DNA from: SCN-70-22 sp046327755
Lineage (GTDB): Bacteria > Gemmatimonadota > Gemmatimonadetes > Gemmatimonadales > Gemmatimonadaceae
NCBI GenBank assembly: GCA_046327755.1
Contig: JAXLXW010000016.1
Coordinates: 45,339-109,338 of the forward strand
Length of the DNA stretch: 64,000 nucleotides
Reading direction: 5' to 3'
In this document: in pieces, positions 16,809-26,132 of the stretch
Position numbering within the stretch: the first letter of the stretch is position 1
How the letters are laid out: every line of letters begins with the position of its first letter
Notes under the pieces: generated by a model
What the model was told of the DNA's origin: nothing
What the model saw: only the letters and a program-made list of their open reading frames with translations
Databases searched by the model: none
Position numbers and translations under genes: made by a program

Positions 16809-18167
16809 CTACGGCGTCGCCTCCGGGACGTAGACCGCGTAGCCGCGCGGGGGCGCCCAGAAGTCGGCGTTCCCGGCGGCGTCGGTGGTCTTGGCGTTAG
16901 GCACGCCGGCGTCGGCGCTCGAGCCGTAGGCCACCGGAACCATGCGACGTCCGGCGAAGGCTGTCGCCACCGTGGCGCCTTGCCAGGCGCCGGTGCCGTT
17001 GTTCATCACGAGGACGAGCCCACCATCGCCGCTGAGGCCGCGGCGCTGCATGACGTACAGGGTGTCCTCGACGTGGAGGAGTTGAGTCTCGCCCCTTGCT
17101 GCCCCCTCGTGCACGCGTACGAGGGCCGCGATGCCATCGGGACGCCCCGGGCGTTCGAGCTCGAAGTTGAAGTAGTCCTCCCAGAAGACGCAGGGGTAGC
17201 CTTCGTGCGTGAGGATGTACGCGTAGGCGAGCATCTTGTCGCGAACGATGGGGTTCTCGCGGATGATGTCGTGGTTCTCGACGAAGGTCACCGCGCGTGC
17301 CGGATCCCACGCGAGCACCGTTCCGCCCAGCGTGAGGTCGCGCATGGAGAACAGGTCGTCGCCGCACAGGCGCGAGAGGCGTCGGCGCAGCGGGAAGTCG
17401 AAGGCGGCGACCGGGTTGTCGTTCCAGAAGTTTGCGCCGTCGAGGTACGTCTCGATCTTGTCGAGATTGTCCTCATCCCAGAACTCGACGACGCCGAACG
17501 GCTTGTAGTACTCGGCCCCCTTCGCGCGATAGCGGTATTCCTGGATCGCGGTGATGAGCCACGCGCCGCGCCCAGTCTCGCCGAACCCCTTCACGAAATC
17601 GTAGCGGAAACCGTCGTAGCCGATCTCCTCGACGAGCCACTCCGCGTACTCCATGATGGCGGCGTAGACGCGCGGGTTGCGGTGGCAGAGATCAGGGAAG
17701 CCGGCGAAGGCGCTGTCGTCCATCGACTCGTATTCCGACGGATGGAAGCAGTTCCAGTCGCGCGGGAATCGTCCGCTCTTCGGCGTGAACTTCGTCCACC
17801 CCAGCTGGCCGGTGATGGGGTTGAGTTCCTGCGCATCGGCGCCGCTGCAGTGGTTGAGCACCAGGTCGGCATAGACGTCGATGCGATGCGCGTGCGCTGC
17901 GGCGATGAGCGACTGGAGCGCGGCGCGCGAGCCGAACCAGGTTTCCACCGCGCCTTTCTGGTCGAACTCGCCGAGGTCGAAGTAGTCGTAGGGGTCGTAG
18001 CCCATCCCGGCGGCATGCATCCCCTTGCCCGGCGGGGGGAGCCAGAGCGCGGTGAAGCCCGCATCCGCAAGTTTGGGCAGTTGCGCCTCGAGGTGCGGCC
18101 ACCAGGCGTGCTCGCGCTGTTCACGCCCCGGACAATCCCAGTAGAACGCCTGCAGCAGGACTCCCAT
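16809..18167 (-). CDS. Cytoplasmic alpha-amylase, GH13
   Basis: 452 aa without signal peptide. All four GH13 regions are present: DVYADLVLNH (97-106), GFRYDFVKGF with nucleophile Asp190, VVEFWDE with acid/base Glu228, and FVENHD with Asp300. Domain order is (beta/alpha)8 barrel followed by a C-terminal beta domain (about 365-452). It resembles the GH13_5 cytoplasmic amylases that trim maltodextrins or glycogen. It lies 30 bp after nagB on the same strand and is probably co-transcribed with it. Confidence 0.93.
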   Translation of the reverse strand: MGVLLQAFYWDCPGREQREHAWWPHLEAQLPKLADAGFTALWLPPPGKGMHAAGMGYDPYDYFDLGEFDQKGAVETWFGSRAALQSLIAAAHAHRIDVYADLVLNHCSGADAQELNPITGQLGWTKFTPKSGRFPRDWNCFHPSEYESMDDSAFAGFPDLCHRNPRVYAAIMEYAEWLVEEIGYDGFRYDFVKGFGETGRGAWLITAIQEYRYRAKGAEYYKPFGVVEFWDEDNLDKIETYLDGANFWNDNPVAAFDFPLRRRLSRLCGDDLFSMRDLTLGGTVLAWDPARAVTFVENHDIIRENPIVRDKMLAYAYILTHEGYPCVFWEDYFNFELERPGRPDGIAALVRVHEGAARGETQLLHVEDTLYVMQRRGLSGDGGLVLVMNNGTGAWQGATVATAFAGRRMVPVAYGSSADAGVPNAKTTDAAGNADFWAPPRGYAVYVPEATP

Positions 18168-18197
18168 GTCGCACCTCCCGTCCGACGTTCGAGGGAC

Positions 18198-18983
18198 CTA
18201 CCCTGCGGCCGCCTCGTCGACAACGATCTCGCCACGCCCCACTTCATGGATGAGCGTGGCCGGCCAGTCGCGCTCGTACCCCGAGGCGGCGCGCATTCGC
18301 GCCACCGTCTCGCGCTTCCCGCTCCCCCAGGCCAGCATGATCGCCTCGTGGGAGTCGGCGATCGTCGCGATCCCCGAGCTCACTGCATGGTGCGGAACGT
18401 TGTCCAGCGTCCCGAAGACGGGAAACGATGCGAGGTTGTCGCGGCGCATCGCCTCGGGGAGCGGGATGATCCGCGTGCGCGAGTTGCGCGCGCTCCCCGG
18501 GGGGTTGAAGGCGACGTGTCCGTCGTTCCCGCCAGATGCAAGGAGGAAGAGATCGATCCCGCCGGCGTTGGCGAGTCTCCCATCGTACTCCGCCGGATCA
18601 TCCGGGAGCGGGCACCAGAGACAATCAGGGGCAAGTCGGAACTCGGTGGGGAGCACCGCGTTGAGTCGTCCGACGATCTCGACGCGCCCGAAGTAGTGGC
18701 ACGACCATGGAGCGTCGGCGCTGGCGTAGCGCAGCCCCGCCTCCCCTGGGACGAGGTACTCATCCATGAGCACGACCGTCACGTGGGCCAGCGATTGCGG
18801 CTGCCGGGTGAGGCAGGCGACCATCGCATCGAGCACCGGGCGCGGGGAGCGGCCGGTCGGGAAGCCCAGGCGAAAGGTGCGCCCCGCGCCTTCCGCGGCG
18901 GCAACGCGCGACAGCGCGCGCTCGGCGACGTAGTCGGCGCCGGCGTCTGGGGTGGGGAAGATGCGGATCGGGGCGACGGGCAT
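18198..18983 (-). CDS. nagB: Glucosamine-6-phosphate deaminase/isomerase-family protein
   Basis: 261 aa. It likely converts glucosamine-6-phosphate to fructose-6-phosphate and ammonia. It has GFPTGRSPRPV phosphate loop, LMDEYL (Asp74, Glu75) and GGNDGHVAFNPPGS with the catalytic Asp154 and ring-opening His156. The canonical GIGNDGHIAFNEPGS is changed at two places (Ser149-Gly150-Gly151 for Gly-Ile-Gly, Pro for Glu), so a related sugar-phosphate substrate is possible. It is first in a probable operon with the amylase. Confidence 0.85.
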   Translation of the reverse strand: MPVAPIRIFPTPDAGADYVAERALSRVAAAEGAGRTFRLGFPTGRSPRPVLDAMVACLTRQPQSLAHVTVVLMDEYLVPGEAGLRYASADAPWSCHYFGRVEIVGRLNAVLPTEFRLAPDCLWCPLPDDPAEYDGRLANAGGIDLFLLASGGNDGHVAFNPPGSARNSRTRIIPLPEAMRRDNLASFPVFGTLDNVPHHAVSSGIATIADSHEAIMLAWGSGKRETVARMRAASGYERDWPATLIHEVGRGEIVVDEAAAG

Positions 18984-19048
18984 GGGCGCGTGGCGGGCGG
19001 GCGAAGGAGACTGTCGAGGAACCTAACGGGAGCGGCCGCGAGCGCCCA

Positions 19049-19693
19049 TCACCCCCACGCGGGTTGCCCCGGTTCGAGCTTCGTGCAACCGACCCACCGT
19101 CCGGGGACGGGGATCCAGCGCAGCGCCTTCGTGGCCCCCGCCTCGGAGCTCCAGTAGGCCTTCGAGATGACGTCGTATGCAACGTGGAACCAGTGCGCCA
19201 ACTGCATCGGGGTGGCGGCCGCGTCCTCTTCGGCGAGCAGCGCCAGGCGTACTTCGGGTGCCAGTTCGAGGAAATGCTTGCCGTGCCGCGTCCTGCAGTT
19301 CGCCAGGAACGTGTCGAGCCCGCTCAGCAGGTGGCCGCGCGACTTCTCATTCCAGCAGTCGTTGAGGATACGGGTGACGACCGGCGGGACGCCGGCAGCA
19401 ATTGCACCTGGCGAATCCGCCGTGGTGGGGAAGATGGCATCGGCGACGACCGCGAGCACCGCCTCGTCCGCAGCGGTCGCCATGCGCGTCGACTGGGGAT
19501 TCGGGATGTCGACCGCGAACTTTCTGGACGGCTGTTCATCCGACGCCCCGCTCCCGCCGCACGATGCAAGCGGTAGCGGCAAGAGCGACGCGCCGAGCAG
19601 GACGCCTCCGGCCTTGAGGAGGGCGCGACGATCGGCGTCGTGCGATGCCGCGGACGACTCATCCATCTCACGCGTGCGCCGACGGTCGCTCAC
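19049..19693 (-). CDS. Gluconate 2-dehydrogenase subunit 3-family protein (Tat/lipoprotein)
   Basis: 214 aa from GTG 19693, which overlaps the TGA of the GMC gene by 4 nt (GTGA); an internal ATG at 19666 would give 205 aa. A twin-arginine segment DRRALLK and a hydrophobic run end in LASC, so it is exported and possibly lipid-anchored. The mature part has the subunit-3 pattern (VVADAIFPTTADSPGA, RHGKHFLELAPEVRLALL, YDVISKAYW). Subunit 3 escorts and exports the flavoprotein through Tat. It is the second gene of a two-gene operon. Confidence 0.88.
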   Translation of the reverse strand: MSDRRRTREMDESSAASHDADRRALLKAGGVLLGASLLPLPLASCGGSGASDEQPSRKFAVDIPNPQSTRMATAADEAVLAVVADAIFPTTADSPGAIAAGVPPVVTRILNDCWNEKSRGHLLSGLDTFLANCRTRHGKHFLELAPEVRLALLAEEDAAATPMQLAHWFHVAYDVISKAYWSSEAGATKALRWIPVPGRWVGCTKLEPGQPAWG

Positions 19694-21381
19694 AGGTTCC
19701 TCCGCTTGAGCTCCTCCACCGCGTGGTTTGCCGCGCGCGCGGTGAGCGCCATGTACAGGATCGAGGGCGACTGGTTTCCCGTCGACGTCATGCACGCCCC
19801 GTCGGTCACGAAGACGTTGGGGGCGGCATGCAACTGGTTCCAGGCGTTGAGCATCGACGACTTGGGTTCGCGCCCCATGCGGCACCCGCCCATCTCGTGA
19901 ATGTCGAGCCCTGGCGTCTGGAGATTGCTCGCGGTGCGGATGTCCTTGCACCCGGCGGCCTCGAACAGGCGACTCGCCTGCTCCTGCCAGTCCTTTCCCA
20001 TCTTGCGGTCGTTGTCGTCGTAGTCGACCGACGTCACGAGCAACGGGATCCCCCACTGGTCGCGCCGCGTGGGGTGCAGGCGCACATGGTTCCTCTCCTT
20101 CGGGATCGTCTCTCCCTGGATGTACATGTACGCCTTCCACTCCCCCGGGCGTCGCGCGCGCGCCTTGTGTTCGGCGCCGAGGCGACTGGTGACGCCATCA
20201 CCACGCTCGCGCCAGGCGCCGACAAAGGTGGTGTAGCCACCGACGAAATCCGTGTCCTGTTTCCCGAGGTTGCGGAAGTTGACGAGGATCCCCTCCGTGG
20301 GATTGCGGCCGTAGTAGTAGCGATCCTCGTAGCCGGGGATCGTCGCTTCGGCGCGCCACTGGTAGTTGTGGTGCGCGACGTAGCGACCGAGCAACCCGTG
20401 GTCGTTCCCCAACCCGTGCGGAAAGCGCGACGACGTCGAATTGAGGAGGATGAGGACCGAGTTGAGCGCCGACGCGTTGACGAAGATGATGCGTGCCTTG
20501 TACTCGGTGATTGCCTTGGTCTGTGCGTCGATCACGCGCACGCCGGTGGCGCGCCCCCTCTTCTCGTCGAAGAGGATCGAGTGCACCACGGCGTGCGGGC
20601 GAATGGTCAGCTTGCCGGTGCGCTGCGCCCACGGCAGCGTGGACGAGTTGGACGAGAAGTAGCCGCCGTAGGGGCAGCCGCGCATGCACATGTTGCGCGC
20701 CTGGCACGTCCCGCGCCCTTGCTGCAGGTGCACGGGTTGCGGCTGCGACAGGTGCGCCCAGCGCCCCTGCACGAGGGTTCGGTTGCGGAACGACTTCTTC
20801 CACGCGTCGCGCAGGTGCAACTCTCCGCAGGTGAAGTCGAACGGGGGGAGGAACTCGCCGTCGGGCATCGCCTCGACGCCATCCCTGGCCCCGCAGACGC
20901 CGATGAAGCGTTCCACGTGCGAATACCACGGCGCGACGTCGTCGTAGCCGATGGGCCAGTTCATCCCGTAGCCGAGCTTCTCCGGTGCGACGAACTCGTG
21001 CCTGCTCCAGCGTTGGCAGGCGCGCCCCCAGGTGAGCGACTTCCCGCCGACCTGGTAGCCGCGAATCCAATCGAAGGGCTTCTCCTGCACGTACGGGTGG
21101 TCGGCGTCCTGGATGAAGAAGTGCGCCGTGTCCTCACCGTAGCCGGCCGCCTTGCTGATGAGCGGGTTGGCGGAGCGCACCTCCGTCGTGACGTCGCCGC
21201 GATGCGGGAGCTGCCACGGCGCCAAGGTGGCGGTGGGGTAGTCCTTGATGTGCTCGACACTGCGCCCACGTTCGAGGACGAGGGTGGTGAGCCCGTGCTC
21301 GCACAGCTCCTTGGCGGCCCAGCCGCCGGAGATGCCGGAGCCGATGACGATCGCGTCGAATGAAGTCTCTGGGGCGGGCAC
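19690..21381 (-). CDS. GMC oxidoreductase, gluconate 2-dehydrogenase-type flavoprotein subunit
   Basis: 563 aa from GTG 21381; the frame stays open to a TTG at 21486, but that extra part has no family resemblance. The FAD-binding start is AIVIGSGISGGWAAKEL, with LERG after it. GTCQARNMCMRGCPYGG is the cysteine cluster seen in membrane-linked GMC dehydrogenases. HEMGGCRMG and the C-terminal TGNQSPSILYMALTARAA complete the family. It has no signal of its own and presumably rides with subunit 3 through Tat. The electron acceptor (usually a cytochrome c subunit) is not encoded next to it. The sugar or polyol substrate is unknown. Confidence 0.9.
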   Translation of the reverse strand: MPAPETSFDAIVIGSGISGGWAAKELCEHGLTTLVLERGRSVEHIKDYPTATLAPWQLPHRGDVTTEVRSANPLISKAAGYGEDTAHFFIQDADHPYVQEKPFDWIRGYQVGGKSLTWGRACQRWSRHEFVAPEKLGYGMNWPIGYDDVAPWYSHVERFIGVCGARDGVEAMPDGEFLPPFDFTCGELHLRDAWKKSFRNRTLVQGRWAHLSQPQPVHLQQGRGTCQARNMCMRGCPYGGYFSSNSSTLPWAQRTGKLTIRPHAVVHSILFDEKRGRATGVRVIDAQTKAITEYKARIIFVNASALNSVLILLNSTSSRFPHGLGNDHGLLGRYVAHHNYQWRAEATIPGYEDRYYYGRNPTEGILVNFRNLGKQDTDFVGGYTTFVGAWRERGDGVTSRLGAEHKARARRPGEWKAYMYIQGETIPKERNHVRLHPTRRDQWGIPLLVTSVDYDDNDRKMGKDWQEQASRLFEAAGCKDIRTASNLQTPGLDIHEMGGCRMGREPKSSMLNAWNQLHAAPNVFVTDGACMTSTGNQSPSILYMALTARAANHAVEELKRRNL

Positions 21382-21585
21382 GATGGGAGACGAGCGAGCT
21401 GGCCGAGCGATCCGGGTGATCGAGCGTACGGTGACGTCCCGGAAGTTGAGCTCGGGCGGCGCGTAGGGATAGCCTCCCGGCGGCAACGAACGGTAGACTC
21501 ATGCAACGGCTCGGGGCCAGGCGATGCGGCACGTCGACTTCGCTGCGAGCGCGGACTCACCCAGCTGACGCGGAGCAGCTTGCCC

Positions 21586-22857
21586 ATGTCCGATCGCCTC
21601 TCACGTCGCGACTTCTCGCGCCGCACCGCCCTCGCCGGGCTCGGGCTTGGGATGTCGCGCCTCGCCGACAGCGCTCCCGGACTCGATGCCATGACCACTC
21701 CAGCCGCGCCCACACCCTCGCTCGCTGACGGCGAGCGTCTCGCGGCCGCCGAGTTTCCGCGGCAGCGCGACGGCGTGTACCTCAACCATGCCGCGTCGTC
21801 GCCCCTGCCCAAGCGGTCCAGCGATGCGTTGCGCGGCTACATCAGCGATCGCGAGCGGCTCTTCCATCTCTACCAGACGGGGACGCAGGACTACGCGCTC
21901 CCGGTGCTGCAGGGGAAGGTGGCGCGCCTGTTCAACGTCCCCCCCGATCTCGTCGCCTTCGTGCCCACGACGACGGAGGCGATGAGTGCCGCGCTCAACA
22001 GCATCGAGTGGCGCGCTGGTGACAATGTCGTGGTGCCGGCCAACGAGTTTCCCGGCGTGCTGTATCCGTCGCTGCACCTCGCACGGCGGGGCGTGGAGGT
22101 GCGACAGGTCCCGGTCGATCATCACGCCGATCTTGATCGCGTCCTCTCGGCCATCGACGGCCGCACGCGCGCCGTCGCCATCAGCTGGGTGCACTGGCTC
22201 ACGGGGCACCGCCTCGACCTGGCGCGACTTGGCGCCGAGTGCCGCACGCGGAACGTGCTGAGCATCGTGGACGCCATCCAGGGAGTGGGGGCCGTTCCCA
22301 TCGACGTGTCAGCGGCGCAGGTCGACTTCTTCGTGGCCGGCAGCTACAAGTGGCTGATGGGGATCCCGGGGACCGCGGCCGTCTACACGTCGCCCCAGTT
22401 CCTCGCGGCGGCGGTCCCCGACAGGGCCGGCCACGCCAGCATGAAGACGTCGGTGTATGATGCACCACACATCGAGTGGCTCCCGGGCGCCGCGCGCTTC
22501 CAGGTGGGCGGGCCGATCAATGGCGCACTGATTGCGCTCGAGCACTCGGTCGACCTGCTGTCCGAGGTTGGGGTGGCGCGCGTGCAGGCGCACGTCTCCA
22601 CCTTGCTCGATGCGTTGCGGTCGCACGGCGAGTCGGCAGGCTTCCGCTTCAACTCCGACTTGTCCAACGCCCACCGCTCGACCTTCGTGAACGTGACCAC
22701 CGGCGACATCGCACGCGACGATCGCATCGTGAAGGGGTTGGTGGCGCAGGGGATCGTCGTGGGGCGCCGTGGTCCCGGGATCCGCATCGCCCCGCACCTG
22801 CACAACAACGTCGACGACATTGCGCGCCTGGTCGACGCCGCGCGACGCATCGCCTGA
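21586..22857 (+). CDS. Tat-signal class V aminotransferase-fold PLP enzyme
   Basis: 423 aa. It has the cysteine desulfurase/isopenicillin-N-epimerase fold: YLNHAASSPLP near the start, FVPTTTEAMSAALN, AISWVHWLTGHRLDL, the PLP-ring Asp in VDAIQGVGA and the Schiff-base Lys in AGSYKWLMG. The N-terminus carries SRRDFSRR followed by a short hydrophobic run, a twin-arginine signal, so a PLP-loaded enzyme would be exported. The start is ATG 21586 (a TTG two codons upstream is less likely). It is divergent from the GMC gene. Epimerase, lyase or desulfurase activity cannot be told apart from sequence. Confidence 0.85.
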   Translation: MSDRLSRRDFSRRTALAGLGLGMSRLADSAPGLDAMTTPAAPTPSLADGERLAAAEFPRQRDGVYLNHAASSPLPKRSSDALRGYISDRERLFHLYQTGTQDYALPVLQGKVARLFNVPPDLVAFVPTTTEAMSAALNSIEWRAGDNVVVPANEFPGVLYPSLHLARRGVEVRQVPVDHHADLDRVLSAIDGRTRAVAISWVHWLTGHRLDLARLGAECRTRNVLSIVDAIQGVGAVPIDVSAAQVDFFVAGSYKWLMGIPGTAAVYTSPQFLAAAVPDRAGHASMKTSVYDAPHIEWLPGAARFQVGGPINGALIALEHSVDLLSEVGVARVQAHVSTLLDALRSHGESAGFRFNSDLSNAHRSTFVNVTTGDIARDDRIVKGLVAQGIVVGRRGPGIRIAPHLHNNVDDIARLVDAARRIA

Positions 22858-22904
22858 CGAGTCAGCCACCCCTCATCCGCGCTGTCCCTTACGCTTCAAC
22901 GCCC

Positions 22905-23171
22905 GTGCCCATCGAACTCACCCCTGAAACGACCACGCGCGCCATCGCCTCGCTCCGACGCTACTTCGACGAGCACCTCGACCAGGAGATCGGCGAGCTC
23001 AAGGCGCGCATGATGCTGGAGTTCATCCTCAAGGAGATCGCCCCGACGATCTACAACGGGGCAATTGCCGACGCGCAGACATACATGCGCGAGCGCGTGA
23101 GCGACCTCGAGGGAGCGTGCGGGCAGCAGGAATTCGCCTTCTGGCCGCGCTCCGTCCCGCGGCGTTCGTGA
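22905..23171 (+). CDS. DUF2164 protein
   Basis: 88 aa from GTG 22905. The sequence IASLRRYFDEHLDQEIGELK and IAPTIYNGAIADAQTYM matches the small DUF2164 family, helical cytoplasmic proteins of unknown role, about 80-90 aa long. It begins 47 bp after the aminotransferase-fold gene and 28 bp before the DUF1801 gene, so all three could share a transcript. Confidence 0.82.
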   Translation: MPIELTPETTTRAIASLRRYFDEHLDQEIGELKARMMLEFILKEIAPTIYNGAIADAQTYMRERVSDLEGACGQQEFAFWPRSVPRRS

Positions 23172-23199
23172 TCCCACGTCTCTTCCACCGTTCTGCACC

Positions 23200-23679
23200 A
23201 TGACTGCCCGCAAGACCGCGTCGAAGCCTGCCGCCAGGAGCGCCACCAAGCGCGCCGCCAAGACCGTCAAGACCGCCGAGAAGTCGCCCGCGAAGTCCCC
23301 GTCGAAAGCCACCGCGAAAGCCGCGCCCAGTGGCAAGCCCGGCACGCACGACGCCTACCTCGCGAAACTCCCGCCCGAGCAGCGCGACGCGCTGCAGTCG
23401 CTGCGAGAGACGCTGCAATCGCTGCTCCCTGGTGCCGAAGAGGTCATCTCGTACGGCATTCCGGCGTTCCGTCGGGGGCGCGTGCTGGCCGGTTACGGCG
23501 CCACGGCGAAGCACTGCGTCTTCTTCCTCTTCAGCGGCGGCATCGTCGCGCAGTTCGAGGGCGAACTGGCGAAGTACGAGACGAGCAAGGGAGCGGTGCG
23601 CTTCCAGCCAGGCGCCCCGCTCCCGCTCGCACTCATCAAGAAGCTCGTGAAGGCGCGGCTGGCCGAGGACGCCGGGTAG
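23200..23679 (+). CDS. DUF1801 protein with a histone-H1-like lysine-rich tail
   Basis: 159 aa. Residues 1-48 are a Lys/Ala/Ser/Pro/Thr-rich tail with repeated SPAK and KAAK-like units, as in bacterial H1-like DNA-binding tails. Residues about 50-155 are DUF1801 (THDAYLAKLPPEQRDALQSLR, SYGIPAFRRGRVLAGYGA, VFFLFSGG). The tail may contact nucleic acid; this is inference. It is convergent with the GH172 gene, with 32 bp between. Confidence 0.83.
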   Translation: MTARKTASKPAARSATKRAAKTVKTAEKSPAKSPSKATAKAAPSGKPGTHDAYLAKLPPEQRDALQSLRETLQSLLPGAEEVISYGIPAFRRGRVLAGYGATAKHCVFFLFSGGIVAQFEGELAKYETSKGAVRFQPGAPLPLALIKKLVKARLAEDAG

Positions 23680-23711
23680 CGAAGGGCGCCGCGGAGCCTA
23701 ACGCGAGTCGC

Positions 23712-25925
23712 TTACCGCGCCTCCCCCTTGATCTTCTTGATCGCGAGCACGGCGTTCCAACGCACACGCATCACCTTGGCCAGCTCCTCGAGGACTGGAA
23801 TGGCATCCCTCGCCTGCGGGCCGATGGCGCCGAAGGCGTCGGCGATGGCGCGCTGGGCGTGCGGATGTTGCGGTTGCGCGCGCCCCGCTGCCATGAGCTG
23901 GTCGAAGACACGATAGGCGCGCGGCCCCTGCGCGGCGAGCGCCCAGGCACTCGCGATGCGCACGCCGTCGTCGGGATCGGTGAGGCGTGCGGCGAGTGCA
24001 TCGATCGCCGCATCGTCCACGCCCCCGGCATCGCGCAACGCGAGCGCGGCCAATCCGCGCACCACGTGGTCGTTGTCGGCGAGCGCCTTGGTGAGGTCAG
24101 CGACCGCCGGGCGAGCCGCCGCCCCGAGTTGCGTGAAGGCCCACGCCGCCGCGACGCGTTCGTCAGGCGACGCATTCAACCCCGCGCGCAACGCCGGCAG
24201 CTGCATGGCACCGCGTGCGCCCAACGCGCCAATGGCGCGCAGGCGGTCGGCCGCGTTCGACGCGAGCGTGGTGTCGGACTGCACGCTGCGCCGCTCGCTC
24301 GCCACGCGCTGCAGGACCAGTCCGTCGAGGCCCAGGAAGTAGTTTGTGGAGGCGGCGTTCTTCCCGGTGCAGATGAACGAGACGGTGTGGCGCCCCTTGG
24401 TGAGGCGCGGCCACCCCAACACGCGATCCTCGCCGACGAACAGTTCGGTGTAGTAGGCGTCGATCGAGAGCCCCGTCCCCATGTTGGCCCCCGGCTCGTG
24501 CTCGAGCTCCGTCCCCGTCCCCGGGACCTTGCCGTCGATGAGGACGGTGTACTTCCCATAGTCCGGCGCGCCGGCCACCTGCGCGATGAGCTCATATCGC
24601 CCGTCCTCGGCGACATCGAGCGGGACGTCGAGGCGCGCCCCTTCTCCCTCACCCTCGAAGAGGAGGATGTCCTTCCCCCAGAAGACCTCCTTCTGCACCG
24701 AGATCTTGCCGCGCGTCCCCACCGCCTCGTTCGCGCGTTGTTCGACCTCCAGCTGAATGGCGTTGCCATGCGGGAGGCGCGCCGCACCATACGCAGGCTC
24801 CGGCTGCCCCTGCGCAACACCCTGCTGGTACCAGAAGGCGACCGTGCTGAAGAGGTCCTCACGCTCCTCGAAGGCGCTGCGCACGGTCCCGTCGTTGTTG
24901 TATGTCCACCCGGCGTGCTCGATGTCGAATTTCAGCTCGCGCGTGAAGGGGATCGGGTCTGCCACGTGCCAGCGATAGGCGGTCATGCGCGAGCCGAGGT
25001 CGGTGCCGTCGGCCACCGTCACGCCGAAGTTAGGGCCGTTGTCGACGCGCAATGACCAGGCGTCGTTGAAGTAGTCCTCGGTTCCCGTTCCTTCGATGTT
25101 CGCGTGCTTCTTGCCATCCACGTAGAAGAAGTCGTCGCCCTCGCCGAACCAGCCCGGTTGGTTCTGGATGACGGAGAGCACGGTCCCCACGTAGTGTCCG
25201 CGCCCCTTGGTGTGGAGGACGGTGTAGGGCGCGCCGAGCTTCGTCGGGAGCGCCTGACGATAGCGCGCGTGGAAGTACGGCGTTCCCGCCGGGAGCGCCT
25301 TGTACTTCGACCAGTCGACCTGGTAGTAGACGTTGCTCGTGCGCCGGCGCCCTTCGTTGGTGAGCGTGACCTTTGCCGAGCGCTGGAAGGGCATGGGCCA
25401 GTACTCGTTGCGCGAGCGGCCGGCCGAGCTGTTGCGCACGATGGCGGAGTTGAGCGGGCGCTCCATCCCGTGCCCCACACCGAAGAAGTCGCCGATGGGG
25501 GCGTCGACGCTTGGCGTGGTGCTCCCGTCGTAGTAGATGCGGAGCCGCAGGAGCTTGGGCCACGCGTACTCGCTGGCGGCAACGGTGATCCACATGTGCG
25601 TGATGACGCCGGGGCCCTTGAGGTCGGCGAGGACGATCGTCTCGCCCGGAAGGGGGCGCTTGCTGTCGTCGTTGCTGTCGAGGTCCGCGTTGTTGCTCGA
25701 CGAGCGATACGCCTCAAAGTCGCGCAGCTGCGTGAGGCGGAACGGATCGAGCGACGACGAGACCTGCGCCGACGCGTGGCGCGGCGTGACGACGGCGAAT
25801 CCGGCAATGGCCGCCAGCGCGGCGACCCCGCGAGCGCAGGCACGAGCGCGGGCACGAGCGCGGCCACGAGCCATGGCGTGGGGGCGAAGCGGCGGACGGA
25901 TGGCGGAGCGGCGGGCGCGCGACAT
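23712..25925 (-). CDS. Secreted GH172 (DUF2961) glycosidase with C-terminal HEAT repeats
   Basis: 737 aa. DUF2961 proteins form family GH172, whose known members act on alpha-fructofuranosides or alpha-D-arabinofuranosides. The two glutamates I take as catalytic are Glu262 in GEGDD and Glu283 in GTGTEDYF, 21 residues apart as I recall for the characterised enzyme. After an arginine-rich signal peptide (cleavage near ASAQ, 51-54) come the GH172 jelly-roll region (about 60-400), a carbohydrate-binding-like part (about 400-560) and several HEAT repeats (about 570-737, e.g. AAWAFTQLGAAARPAVADL). Start 25925 is used; Met18 is an alternative. It is divergent from the GH3 gene, with 207 bp of shared upstream DNA. 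Confidence 0.88.
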   Translation of the reverse strand: MSRARRSAIRPPLRPHAMARGRARARARACARGVAALAAIAGFAVVTPRHASAQVSSSLDPFRLTQLRDFEAYRSSSNNADLDSNDDSKRPLPGETIVLADLKGPGVITHMWITVAASEYAWPKLLRLRIYYDGSTTPSVDAPIGDFFGVGHGMERPLNSAIVRNSSAGRSRNEYWPMPFQRSAKVTLTNEGRRRTSNVYYQVDWSKYKALPAGTPYFHARYRQALPTKLGAPYTVLHTKGRGHYVGTVLSVIQNQPGWFGEGDDFFYVDGKKHANIEGTGTEDYFNDAWSLRVDNGPNFGVTVADGTDLGSRMTAYRWHVADPIPFTRELKFDIEHAGWTYNNDGTVRSAFEEREDLFSTVAFWYQQGVAQGQPEPAYGAARLPHGNAIQLEVEQRANEAVGTRGKISVQKEVFWGKDILLFEGEGEGARLDVPLDVAEDGRYELIAQVAGAPDYGKYTVLIDGKVPGTGTELEHEPGANMGTGLSIDAYYTELFVGEDRVLGWPRLTKGRHTVSFICTGKNAASTNYFLGLDGLVLQRVASERRSVQSDTTLASNAADRLRAIGALGARGAMQLPALRAGLNASPDERVAAAWAFTQLGAAARPAVADLTKALADNDHVVRGLAALALRDAGGVDDAAIDALAARLTDPDDGVRIASAWALAAQGPRAYRVFDQLMAAGRAQPQHPHAQRAIADAFGAIGPQARDAIPVLEELAKVMRVRWNAVLAIKKIKGEAR

Positions 25926-26132
25926 GGGGTGTGTGGGCAGTTCGTTAGGCTGACGTCGAAGGGCCCCAGAACTTCCCGCCCACGGGGCGCGATGGCTAGG
26001 GGCGGCGGGCGGGAGGCGGGGCGCGGTTTCGGGACGAGCGGCCGGCGAAACTCCCCCGCGCTACGCCGCTGGCGGCTGATTGCCAGCCCCCGGCAGCGCC
26101 GGTACATTCGCGCCGCCCTCACACCCTACCGA

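Noticed and set aside
1510..18983. Chitin-degradation operon joining GH20 and nagB
   Set aside because: The two genes are about 15 kb apart with unrelated genes on both strands between.
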